Assembly (NCBI GenBank): GCA_030538175.1 | Contig: JAUNUL010000213.1 | Span: 1-5,343, forward strand | DNA from: Propionibacteriaceae bacterium | GTDB taxonomy: Bacteria; Actinomycetota; Actinomycetes; Propionibacteriales; Propionibacteriaceae | Direction of reading: 5' to 3' | Length of the DNA: 5,343 nucleotides | In this document: piece by piece, positions 1 to 5,343 of the stretch | Layout: the number at the start of each line of letters is the position of its first letter | Numbering within the stretch: the first letter of the stretch is position 1 | Program-made: the position numbers and the translations under genes | The notes under the pieces: generated by a model | The model's database searches: none | Seen by the model: only the letters and a program-made list of their open reading frames with translations | Told to the model about the DNA's origin: nothing

Positions 1-21
1 CGCCGCAAACAACACAGGAAC

Positions 22-873
22 TCAGCGGAAGCTGATCAGGACTGCATCATTTGTCGCACCGCTTGCGTGCCAGGTGGGGAGTGCGCGCTGGTTGGCAGTC
101 CAGGACTGGCCGGCGTACTCCACTTCGGTGATCCCGAGCCGTCCCGCATTCGCGACGGCGTACGCGGCGATGGCCCATGACCTCGACGGGTCCGATCCGG
201 GGATTGCGAGGCGGCCGGTTGCGGTATCGGTGTGGATGTCGACTGTGCCGAACGTACGCTGCACGTCGCGTTCGAAGCCCGTCCGATCACCGGGCTCGGA
301 TCGCTCGTCGAAGCAGGTGAGGCCGGCTGGGACGGCCCCGGTGAAGACCTCCGCCAAGGCGCGAGAATTGTCCTCGTGCTTGCGGTACGCCTCGGGGTGG
401 CCGCTGCGCTGCACCGCTTGGGCGGTGTCGTTCACGTCGCCGGTTGACCAGCCTGGAACCTTGACCAGGGCGGCATAGAACTGGTCGCTGGAATACCACG
501 GATCCATGATCTCGGCGGGGGTGCCCCAATCCTGTGATGGGCGCTGCTGGAACAGCCCCAACGAGTCCCGGTCGCCGTGATCGAGGTTGCGGATGCCAGT
601 CTCCTGATAGACCGTGGCCATCGCGATCGTGACGCCGTGAACGCCGACCCCGTGCCGTACGCCGACGCCGCTGACGATCGCCGTCCAGTGCGCCTGGTCC
701 ACGGTCAGCACGACCGAACGGTCCGGGGTCGTCGCCACGCACCGCTGCTCGACGGGCAGCGGGGGGATCTGACCCTGTTCACGCAACCAGGCGATAGCCA
801 CGATGGCGCCGGTCAGGATGAGAACCAAACCGGCCCCGAGCACGCCGAGAAATCTCTTGCCGGCGGTGCTCAC
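22..873 (-). CDS. Membrane-anchored lysozyme-like (transglycosylase-fold) protein
   Basis: Encodes 283 residues from a GTG start. A short cytoplasmic N-terminus (basic K6, R7) is followed by one hydrophobic segment (about residues 8-29), so the rest should lie outside the membrane. Residues about 80-117 resemble a lysozyme/soluble-transglycosylase core: an IAMATVYQETGIRN stretch with E91 as the candidate catalytic acid, then GDRDSLGLFQQRPSQDWG. A later segment (about 137-175; KVPGW, AQAVQRSG, YRKHEDNSRAL) is typical of a conserved actinobacterial protein usually annotated as hypothetical. C45 and C187 could form an extracellular disulfide. The likely role is peptidoglycan cleavage or remodelling; activity is inferred from the fold-like motif only. 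The reading frame is open to 966, but the longer form would run into dapD, while the GTG at 873 has AGGAG five bases upstream. The gene starts 25 bp after the dapD stop and is probably in its operon. Confidence 0.82.
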   Translation of the reverse strand: MSTAGKRFLGVLGAGLVLILTGAIVAIAWLREQGQIPPLPVEQRCVATTPDRSVVLTVDQAHWTAIVSGVGVRHGVGVHGVTIAMATVYQETGIRNLDHGDRDSLGLFQQRPSQDWGTPAEIMDPWYSSDQFYAALVKVPGWSTGDVNDTAQAVQRSGHPEAYRKHEDNSRALAEVFTGAVPAGLTCFDERSEPGDRTGFERDVQRTFGTVDIHTDTATGRLAIPGSDPSRSWAIAAYAVANAGRLGITEVEYAGQSWTANQRALPTWHASGATNDAVLISFR

Positions 874-878
874 GGCCG

Positions 879-883
879 CTCCT
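879..883 (-). promoter_or_regulatory. Ribosome binding site fixing the start of the lysozyme-like gene
   Basis: On the minus strand AGGAG lies five bases before the GTG at 873-871. It is a near-perfect Shine-Dalgarno sequence. It favours this start over the in-frame ATG at 966, which lies inside dapD. Confidence 0.75.
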
Positions 884-898
884 GGTGTTGGCGCGTGC

Positions 899-1843
899 TC
901 AGTGCGAGTGGAGGGCTGCGTTGAGCTCGACGGTGCGGCCCTCGCGGCCGCGCACCTCGACCTCACCGGTCAGGGAATTGCGCAGGAACAGCAGCCCGGA
1001 CTGGCCGGACAGGTCCGCGGCCCGGACGACCTCGCCGTTCACCTTGACCTTGGTGCCAGCGGTCACATAAAGACCTGCCTCGACCACGCAGTCATCGCCC
1101 AGGGCGATGCCGACGCCGGCGTTCGCGCCGATGAGGCACCGTTCACCGATCGATACGCGCTCGGTGCCGCCACCGGACAGCGTGCCCATGGTGGAGGCAC
1201 CGCCACCGATATCGGAGCCGTCGCCGACCACGACACCCTGGGAGATCCGGCCCTCGACCATGGAGGTCCCGGTCGTGCCGGCGTTGAAGTTCACGAAACC
1301 TTCGTGCATGACCGTCGTGCCGGAGGCCAGGTGGGCGCCGAGGCGGATGCGGTCGGCGTCGCCGATGCGGACGCCTGACGGGATCACGTAGTCGACCATG
1401 CGGGGGAACTTGTCGATGTGGGTCACGGTGACGTGGCCGTGGCGGGCGCGCAGGCGCAGGCGCGTCGCCTCGAAGCCCTCGACCGCACACGGTCCGGCGG
1501 AGGTCCACACCACGTTGGTGAGCACCCCGAACAGCCCGTCGAGGTTGATCGTGTTCGGCTGCACCAGTCGATGGCTGAGGAGGTGCAGGCGGAGATAGGC
1601 GTCCGGCACGTTGGCGGGGGCCGCGGCCAGGTCGATCTCGACCAGGGCGACGGTGGTGGTCACGCCGCGGGCATCGTCCCGACTGGCTGCTCCCGCCAGG
1701 TCGCTCGGCTCGGCGGCGTCGCCCGGCTCGCCCAGCGCAGGTGCGGGGAACCAGGTGTCCAGGATCTGTCCGTTGTCATGGGTGGAGACCAGGCCCCAGC
1801 CCCAGGCCGGGCGTGTGCCGGCGTCAGCGTGCTGCGAAGTCAT
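899..1843 (-). CDS. dapD: Tetrahydrodipicolinate N-succinyltransferase (DapD)
   Basis: Encodes 314 residues. It transfers succinyl from succinyl-CoA to tetrahydrodipicolinate in the cytoplasm, the committed step of the succinylase branch leading to meso-diaminopimelate (peptidoglycan) and lysine. The N-terminal part (DTWFPAP near residue 29, later TVALVEIDL) is of the actinobacterial type. From about residue 158 a left-handed beta-helix of hexapeptide repeats follows: [39 protein letters not shown], then [24 protein letters not shown] and [20 protein letters not shown]. The Glu of MVEGRIS (about residue 197) matches the residue proposed as catalytic in the M. tuberculosis enzyme. Length is close to that of the mycobacterial protein (about 317 residues). 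A GTG three codons earlier (1852) is possible, but it would overlap the -10 box; the ATG at 1843 fits a leaderless start. The usual pathway partner dapE is not in this window. Confidence 0.95.
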   Translation of the reverse strand: MTSQHADAGTRPAWGWGLVSTHDNGQILDTWFPAPALGEPGDAAEPSDLAGAASRDDARGVTTTVALVEIDLAAAPANVPDAYLRLHLLSHRLVQPNTINLDGLFGVLTNVVWTSAGPCAVEGFEATRLRLRARHGHVTVTHIDKFPRMVDYVIPSGVRIGDADRIRLGAHLASGTTVMHEGFVNFNAGTTGTSMVEGRISQGVVVGDGSDIGGGASTMGTLSGGGTERVSIGERCLIGANAGVGIALGDDCVVEAGLYVTAGTKVKVNGEVVRAADLSGQSGLLFLRNSLTGEVEVRGREGRTVELNAALHSH

Positions 1844-1850
1844 GTCGCCC

Positions 1851-1880
1851 ACCCTACTGATCTCGTTCGAGGCCAGTCAC
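1851..1880 (-). promoter_or_regulatory. Candidate leaderless promoter of dapD
   Basis: On the minus strand TAGGGT (1856-1851, TAnnnT type) lies seven bases before the A of the dapD ATG at 1843. GTGACT (1880-1875), matching TTGACA at four of six positions, lies 18 bp upstream of it. Transcription would start at or next to the ATG, giving a leaderless mRNA, a common arrangement in actinobacteria. The weak alternative is a leadered mRNA using AGTAGGG as ribosome binding site. Confidence 0.5.
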
Positions 1881-1896
1881 TTTTCGCTTCGGCTGG

Positions 1897-2943
1897 TCAC
1901 GGGATCAGCAGGCTGCCGCGGTTGCGCCGGGTTTGCGCCAGGGTTTCCGAGGGTGGCTGGGAGTAGCGGTCGGCGTACATCGCGGCGAACCGACCGGGAT
2001 GCTGTACGCCGGCCCGTGCGGCCGCCTGCTGGACCGTGCCGTTGATCGCAAACTCGGGATTGGTCAGCATCCGGTGCACGGCATCGAGGCGTCGCAGGCG
2101 GATGAACTGGGCAGGGGAGATGTCCAAGCGGTCCCGGAAGGCGGTGTGGAGTTGCCGTTCGCTGATCCCGCAGGCCTCGGCCACCCGGGTGATCGTGAGC
2201 GGTTCTGCGAGGTGGGCATCGATGAACTCGGTGGCAGCCGCCAGATAGGCCGGACCGGGCGTCCGGGTCGCGGTCAACGCATCGGTCAGGAACGGGGAGA
2301 CACCGATGGCGATGGCGGAGAGCAGGTGATGCTCGAGCAAACCCAATAAAGGAAGCGGATCCGGCCCGGATCCCCGCTGGCTGTCGGCCGCCAGCTCGAT
2401 GCCGCGGCAGGCCTCCCAATAGGCGGAGCGAACCATGCTCGGCGCCGCGAGCAGCAGGGGGCCGTTGCGGGCCGTGAGCGCCAACGGACCGGTCAACCTC
2501 CGCCCGGTCGCGGTCTCGATCGACTGTTCCAACGCATCCGCATCAAGGGCGGCCACGAGTGCGCCCTTGCCTGGGGCAGGCAAGAGGTGGGTGTCGTGGT
2601 GGGTGCTCATGACGAACGGTTGGTCGCTCACCCATCGTCGGCCACCGGAGCTGACCTCCATCGGGGCCCGGGGAATCACCGCGAGGACACGTCGTCCCGT
2701 CGCCTGGGAGTTCACCGTCAACGGAGCCGAATAGCGGATGGAGACCAAGCCGATTCGGCCCAGCAGCAGGCCGGAGACCTCACCACGCAGGCCGGCACTG
2801 GGATCGGCGAGCATCTTGTGCCGATTGGCGGTCACAGCACTGATGGCCTGGTGCAGGGCGCGGGGATCGTCCCCGGAGAACAGAGGCCGCGAGGTCAGCG
2901 CGAGATAGTCAGCGGTGTCGTCATCGTGCGCCACACTGCCCAC
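1897..2943 (-). CDS. AraC/XylS-family transcriptional regulator
   Basis: Encodes about 348 residues. The N-terminal part (about residues 10-210) looks like an AraC_binding_2-type effector domain, with a predicted beta-rich stretch around RVLAVIPRAPMEV. The C-terminal 100 residues carry the two helix-turn-helix motifs of AraC proteins: about 250-270 (TITRVAEACGISERQLHTAFR) and about 303-327 (TVQQAAARAGVQHPGRFAAMY, then SQPPSE). It most likely activates the divergent cupin/SnoaL/monooxygenase operon in response to its substrate, binding the direct repeats at 3001-3156; this is inferred from position and site layout. The frame is open to 3021, but a start there would lie upstream of the predicted promoter. 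In-frame GTG codons at 2943 and 2934 are the plausible starts. 2943 has AAGGA 11 bases upstream; 2934 has a GGGGGTGGG tract just before it. The choice is uncertain. Confidence 0.88.
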   Translation of the reverse strand: MGSVAHDDDTADYLALTSRPLFSGDDPRALHQAISAVTANRHKMLADPSAGLRGEVSGLLLGRIGLVSIRYSAPLTVNSQATGRRVLAVIPRAPMEVSSGGRRWVSDQPFVMSTHHDTHLLPAPGKGALVAALDADALEQSIETATGRRLTGPLALTARNGPLLLAAPSMVRSAYWEACRGIELAADSQRGSGPDPLPLLGLLEHHLLSAIAIGVSPFLTDALTATRTPGPAYLAAATEFIDAHLAEPLTITRVAEACGISERQLHTAFRDRLDISPAQFIRLRRLDAVHRMLTNPEFAINGTVQQAAARAGVQHPGRFAAMYADRYSQPPSETLAQTRRNRGSLLIP

Positions 2944-2961
2944 CCCCGAAACATTCCTTTT

Positions 2962-2982
2962 GGGGACCGATGCTAGGTCCCC
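2962..2982. repeat. Perfect 7+7 bp palindrome around the -10 box of the regulator gene
   Basis: The arms are GGGGACC (2962-2968) and GGTCCCC (2976-2982), exact inverted copies separated by a 7-bp centre (2969-2975) that contains the TAGCAT -10 box of the minus-strand promoter. It is not followed by a T-run on either strand, so a terminator is unlikely. It looks like an operator for a dimeric regulator, since AraC-type proteins usually bind direct repeats. Confidence 0.65.
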
Positions 2983-2998
2983 GCACCAGCTGCGACAA
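2970..2998 (-). promoter_or_regulatory. Promoter of the AraC-family regulator gene
   Basis: On the minus strand TTGTCG (2998-2993) and TAGCAT (2975-2970) are separated by exactly 17 bp, a good match to a housekeeping-sigma promoter. Transcription would start around 2961-2964, about 20 bases before the GTG at 2943. The nearest AraC-type repeat (3001-3011) begins two bases upstream of the -35 box, so binding there could hinder polymerase and give autorepression. Confidence 0.65.
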
Positions 2999-3000
2999 CC

Positions 3001-3156
3001 GATTCCTGCGGGCCTGGCCAAGGATTCCTGCGGTTCAGACCCACGCGATCCCCGCTCATAGCCATGGATTCCTCCGGTCCAGGCCGCGCACCGGCTCCCC
3101 TTCGCTGATTCGGCTGAATTATCCGGTTCCTGCGGATGATGGGCCGATTCCTGCGG
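3001..3156 (+). repeat. Five direct repeats (GATTCCTGCGG), probable AraC-type operator array
   Basis: Copies lie at 3001-3011 (exact), 3023-3033 (exact), 3067-3077 (GATTCCTCCGG), 3125-3135 (GGTTCCTGCGG) and 3146-3156 (exact), all in the same orientation. Start-to-start distances are 22, 44, 58 and 21 bp. The first two and last two thus form pairs about two helical turns apart, the usual geometry for an AraC-type dimer on direct half-sites. One pair sits beside the regulator promoter, the other upstream of the cupin operon. A degenerate copy (7 of 11 matches) may lie at 3047-3057. The array accounts for much of the 321-bp gap between the divergent genes. Confidence 0.75.
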
Positions 3157-3196
3157 AGATGGTTTGGTGTCTGGAGCTTTTGTCGGAGGGGCTGTC

Positions 3197-3202
3197 TAGC
3201 AT
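3197..3202 (+). promoter_or_regulatory. Candidate -10 box of the cupin/SnoaL/monooxygenase operon
   Basis: TAGCAT is identical to the -10 box of the divergent regulator promoter; the shared word is CTAGCATC. No acceptable -35 lies 16-18 bp upstream (GAGCTT at 3174-3179). A TTGTCG occurs at 3180-3185 but only 11 bp away. A weak -35 is what an activator-dependent promoter would show. The predicted start is near 3209, placing the last repeat (3146-3156) around -58. Confidence 0.45.
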
Positions 3203-3211
3203 CATCTGAAC

Positions 3212-3268
3212 ATGGTCGCGGGGCGCCCAGCTCCGGCCGACGACGACGTCGAAGGGCTCAGTGCATGA
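3212..3268 (+). CDS. Possible 18-codon upstream ORF overlapping the cupin start
   Basis: An ATG at 3212 opens a frame for MVAGRPAPADDDVEGLSA, ending in TGA at 3266-3268. The stop overlaps the cupin ATG (3265-3267) as ATGA, the classic arrangement for translational coupling. The ATG lies about three bases after the predicted transcription start, so translation would be leaderless or nearly so. No ribosome binding site precedes it. The peptide has no recognisable motif. It may be chance; the overlap and promoter spacing are the only support. Confidence 0.3.
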   Translation: MVAGRPAPADDDVEGLSA

Positions 3269-3807
3269 CCGACAAGATCAATCCGAAGGATCGCCTGCGC
3301 TATACGCGTGCGGAGGAGCGGGAAGCGGTCTGGTTCCTGGGGGGCCGGGTGGAGTTCATGCTCACTGACGAGATGACCGATGGCCGCATCATGCTCTATC
3401 ACCACGTTGCGATCCCCGGTGCCCAACCGCCGCTGCACGAGCACGAGGGCGAAGACGAGATCATGATCATCACCAAGGGACGGATGACCTTCTGGGCGGC
3501 CGATCAGGTGGTCACCCTGGGGCCTGGGGACTGCATCGTGCTGCCCAAGGATTTGCCGCACACCTTCCGCTCCGAGGAGGGCATGGAGACCGAATACTTC
3601 GTGCTGACCAGCCCGGCGGCGTTCGAGGGGTTCGTCCGTGAGGCCAGCGAGCCGGCGACCCATCCTGGTGCCGATCTGGAGTTCACGATGACTCCGGAAC
3701 GCGAGCAGCGGCTGCATGCCGCGGCCAAGAAGCATGGGGTCACCCTGATGGCCCCACCCGGCACCTTGCCCACCGATATTCCCGGCGGCACGGAGCCCGT
3801 GCGGTGA
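3265..3807 (+). CDS. Small cupin-domain protein (quercetinase-like, probable metalloenzyme)
   Basis: Encodes 180 residues with a single conserved cupin barrel. Cupin motif 1 is complete at residues 52-72, fitting G-x5-H-x-H-x4-E-x6-G, with H58, H60 and E65. Motif 2 (residues 88-99, GDCIVLPKDLPH) supplies H99; its usual PxG is PKD. The four residues form the standard 3-His/1-Glu metal site, so an Fe, Mn or Ni oxygenase or isomerase activity is possible. The C-terminal extension (about 140-175, ending in APPGTLP) is like that seen in quercetin-dioxygenase-type cupins. The substrate is unknown. The start at 3265 has GAAGGG nine bases upstream. An earlier in-frame ATG at 3136 is rejected because it lies in the repeat array, upstream of the likely promoter. 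It is the first gene of the operon, and its stop overlaps the next start by 4 bp. Confidence 0.87.
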   Translation: MTDKINPKDRLRYTRAEEREAVWFLGGRVEFMLTDEMTDGRIMLYHHVAIPGAQPPLHEHEGEDEIMIITKGRMTFWAADQVVTLGPGDCIVLPKDLPHTFRSEEGMETEYFVLTSPAAFEGFVREASEPATHPGADLEFTMTPEREQRLHAAAKKHGVTLMAPPGTLPTDIPGGTEPVR

Positions 3808-4223
3808 CGGGCGCTGCACCTGCACCGGCCAGCCCGGCCGAGGTGGTGCGTGCCTTCTGGGAGGCGCAGATCGCCGGCGATCGGGCCGCTGCGGAAGCCC
3901 TGCTCTCACCGCATCTGGAGTGGCGCGTTATGGGGCGTACGCATGCGTGCGCGCGCACCTTCCACGGCCCGGAGGGCTTTTTCGGCGAACTCATCGCCAT
4001 GCTTGGCGCCGCATTCGTCCCGGGCACCCGGTCGATGGAAGTCACGAACGTCTTCGCCGATGGCGATCAGGTGTTGTCCGAATTCAGCCAGAGCGCCACG
4101 TCTGTCACCGGACACGAATTCGTGCTCGACATCGCCTGCATCATGCGCGTCGAGAACGGGTTGATCACCACCTGCCGCGAATACATGGACCTCGCTGAGG
4201 TCACCGCGGCCATCCCCAACTGA
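3804..4223 (+). CDS. SnoaL/NTF2-like (ketosteroid-isomerase fold) protein
   Basis: Encodes 139 residues, a normal length for a single NTF2-like domain. The pattern fits the family: an N-terminal helix with VVRAFWEAQIAGD (about 14-26), then LLSPHLEWRVMG (about 33-44), FHGPEGFFGE (about 53-61), a beta-sheet core with VFADGDQVLSEF (about 83-94), and the closing strand VENGLITTCREYMD (about 116-129). Family members act as small-molecule isomerases, cyclases or hydratases, or as ligand binders, so a role on an intermediate of the oxygenase pathway is likely but unproven. It starts with GTG, overlapping the cupin stop as GTGA (3804-3807), which implies translational coupling. The flavin monooxygenase gene follows after 34 bp. 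Confidence 0.82.
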   Translation: MTGAAPAPASPAEVVRAFWEAQIAGDRAAAEALLSPHLEWRVMGRTHACARTFHGPEGFFGELIAMLGAAFVPGTRSMEVTNVFADGDQVLSEFSQSATSVTGHEFVLDIACIMRVENGLITTCREYMDLAEVTAAIPN

Positions 4224-4246
4224 GCCCTGCTTCCTGCATTTTTTCG

Positions 4247-4252
4247 AAAGGA
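4247..4252 (+). promoter_or_regulatory. Ribosome binding site of the flavin monooxygenase gene
   Basis: AAAGGA lies five bases before the ATG at 4258. It sits in the 34-bp gap after the SnoaL-like gene and gives the monooxygenase its own translation start. No terminator hairpin is visible in that gap. Confidence 0.7.
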
Positions 4253-4257
4253 CCACC

Positions 4258-5343
4258 ATGACCGTCAGCGTTGACCTGGCCAATGTGCCGAGCACCACCT
4301 GGATCGACCCCGCCAACGAGATCACCGCCGGAATCATCGACAAGATCCACGAGATCGGTCCGATGCTCCGCAAGGAGTCGGTGATCGCCGATGAGAACCG
4401 CCGGATGGCTGACCATGCCATCGAGGCCATCAAGGAGACCGGGGCCTGGCAGATCTCGACCATGGAGCGGTTCGGCGGCTTCGAGGGCGGCGCGCGCATG
4501 CTGTTCGAGGTGGCCCGGACGCTCGGCTATTACTGCCCATCCGCCGGGTGGGTGACGGTCATCACCAACGGTTCGGTGATGCTCGCCAATCGTTTCTCCG
4601 ATGCGGTGCTCGATCGGGTCTGGGGCAGTGCGGCACCCTCCATGGGCATGGCCTCGGTCTTCGCGAGCCCGTCCGGGAAGGCCGTCCGGGATGGCGATGG
4701 TTGGCGCATCTCCGGCAAGTGGCCGTTCGGCTCCAACGTCATGCATTCGGAGTGGACCGTCAACATCATCAACACCGAAGACGCCAACGGCAATCCCCAG
4801 GGGGTTGGCTTTGCGCTGCTCTCGAGGGACCAGTATTCGATCGAGGACACGTGGTATGTCCTGGGCATGCGCGGCACCGGCTCCAACACCATCGTCGTCG
4901 ACGACGTCTGGATTCCCGAGGATCAGCTGATCCCGTTCGAGCGCATGCTCGGCCCGGAGCTCGAGGCCGATCCGAACCAGGGCTTCGCCCGGCACCAGAC
5001 CCCGCATCTGTCGATGGCGACCACGATCGCCGCGCCGTCGGTCGGCGCCACACAGGCCGCGCTGGACTTCGTGCGGTCCAAGGCGCCGAGCCGTGGGGTG
5101 ACGTTCACGACCTATGCCACCCAGTCTGAGTCGGGCGCGTTCCGGCATGGGCTGGGAGCCGCGAGCGCCAAGATCGACAGCGCCGTGCTGCTGCTGGAGC
5201 GGTCTGCGGACGCCATTGATCAGTACGCGCGGGGTGCCGAGCCCATGCCGCGTGAGCTGCGGGCGCGCTATCGAGGCGGGCTGGGCCATGCGGTGCATTC
5301 GATCACCGATGCCATGAACGACCTGATGTGGCTGCACGGCACC
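4258..5343 (+). CDS. HsaA-like flavin-dependent monooxygenase (acyl-CoA dehydrogenase fold), 3' end missing
   Basis: The frame is open from ATG 4258 to the window end: 362 codons without a stop. Family members are about 390-400 residues, so roughly 30-40 residues are missing. It belongs to the two-component group D flavin monooxygenases, relatives of HsaA (steroid ring hydroxylation), p-hydroxyphenylacetate hydroxylase and IacA, rather than to true acyl-CoA dehydrogenases. Marks include CPSAGWVTVITNGS (about 93-106), DGWRISGKWPFGSNVMHSEW (147-166) and LGMRGTGSNTIVVDDVWIPE (202-221), the last typical of the FMN/FAD-binding middle domain of this group. Such enzymes hydroxylate phenolic or similar rings with reduced flavin from a separate reductase, not seen here and perhaps further downstream. 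With the cupin and SnoaL-like genes it forms a likely oxidative catabolic operon. Substrate specificity cannot be read from the sequence. Confidence 0.9.
   Translation, partial: MTVSVDLANVPSTTWIDPANEITAGIIDKIHEIGPMLRKESVIADENRRMADHAIEAIKETGAWQISTMERFGGFEGGARMLFEVARTLGYYCPSAGWVTVITNGSVMLANRFSDAVLDRVWGSAAPSMGMASVFASPSGKAVRDGDGWRISGKWPFGSNVMHSEWTVNIINTEDANGNPQGVGFALLSRDQYSIEDTWYVLGMRGTGSNTIVVDDVWIPEDQLIPFERMLGPELEADPNQGFARHQTPHLSMATTIAAPSVGATQAALDFVRSKAPSRGVTFTTYATQSESGAFRHGLGAASAKIDSAVLLLERSADAIDQYARGAEPMPRELRARYRGGLGHAVHSITDAMNDLMWLHGT

Noticed and set aside
1..21. Sequence beyond the stop of the lysozyme-like gene
   Set aside because: Twenty-one bases are too few to judge; no hairpin, gene end or repeat is visible.
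803..1378. 191-codon plus-strand open frame opposite dapD
   Set aside because: It is antisense to a conserved enzyme gene, lacks a convincing ribosome binding site and shows no recognisable domain.
1871..1896. Possible terminator after the regulator gene (CCAG...CTGG)
   Set aside because: The stem is only four base pairs with a long loop and no following T-run on the minus strand.
3136..3264. N-terminal extension of the cupin from the ATG at 3136 or 3139
   Set aside because: It would run through the last direct repeat and the -10 box, and the added residues do not resemble cupin sequence. The ATG at 3265 has a ribosome binding site and fits the family length.
3202..3909. 235-codon minus-strand open frame opposite the cupin and SnoaL-like genes
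   Set aside because: The translation is Arg/His/Pro-rich with no domain pattern; the plus-strand cupin has complete metal-site motifs.
4231..4237. TTCCTGC in the SnoaL-monooxygenase gap as a sixth regulator repeat
   Set aside because: Only the 7-bp core matches, the flanks differ, and it lies just ahead of a ribosome binding site inside the operon. Chance is the simpler explanation.
4201..5337. 378-codon open frame on the minus strand opposite the flavin monooxygenase
   Set aside because: It is a GC-rich shadow frame: Arg/Gly/His-rich translation with no family motif, while the plus-strand frame carries clear monooxygenase motifs and a ribosome binding site.

Overview
The window comes from a high-GC actinobacterium. 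The GC-rich codon usage, GTG starts, TAnnnT-type -10 boxes, an actinobacterial-type DapD and a lysozyme-like exported protein of a kind common in actinobacteria all point that way. A member of Propionibacteriales or a relative is possible, but the genus cannot be fixed from this sequence.

Left half, minus strand (read right to left): an AraC-family regulator (start near 2943, stop 1897), then dapD (1843-899), then a membrane-anchored lysozyme-like protein (873-22). dapD is a housekeeping gene of the diaminopimelate/lysine pathway and seems to have its own, probably leaderless, promoter in the 53-bp gap after the regulator gene. The lysozyme-like gene follows dapD after 25 bp with a clear ribosome binding site, so the two are probably co-transcribed.

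Right half, plus strand: a small metal-binding cupin (3265-3807), a SnoaL/NTF2-like protein that overlaps it by 4 bp (3804-4223), and an HsaA-like flavin-dependent monooxygenase of the acyl-CoA dehydrogenase fold that runs off the window (from 4258). These look like one operon for oxidative breakdown or modification of an aromatic, steroid-like or polyketide-like compound. The substrate cannot be read from the sequence.

The most informative stretch is the 321-bp divergent region between the regulator and the cupin gene (2944-3264). It holds five same-direction copies of an 11-bp repeat (consensus GATTCCTGCGG). Two pairs, spaced 22 and 21 bp, lie towards the two ends, with a single copy between them. 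This layout fits direct-repeat binding sites of the adjacent AraC-type protein. The region also holds a good promoter for the regulator gene (TTGTCG-17 bp-TAGCAT) whose -10 box lies in the loop of a perfect 7+7 bp palindrome, a second TAGCAT box in front of the cupin operon without a proper -35, and a possible 18-codon near-leaderless upstream ORF that overlaps the cupin start as ATGA. The proposed model is an inducible catabolic operon switched on by its divergently encoded AraC-type activator, with a second regulator possibly acting at the palindrome.
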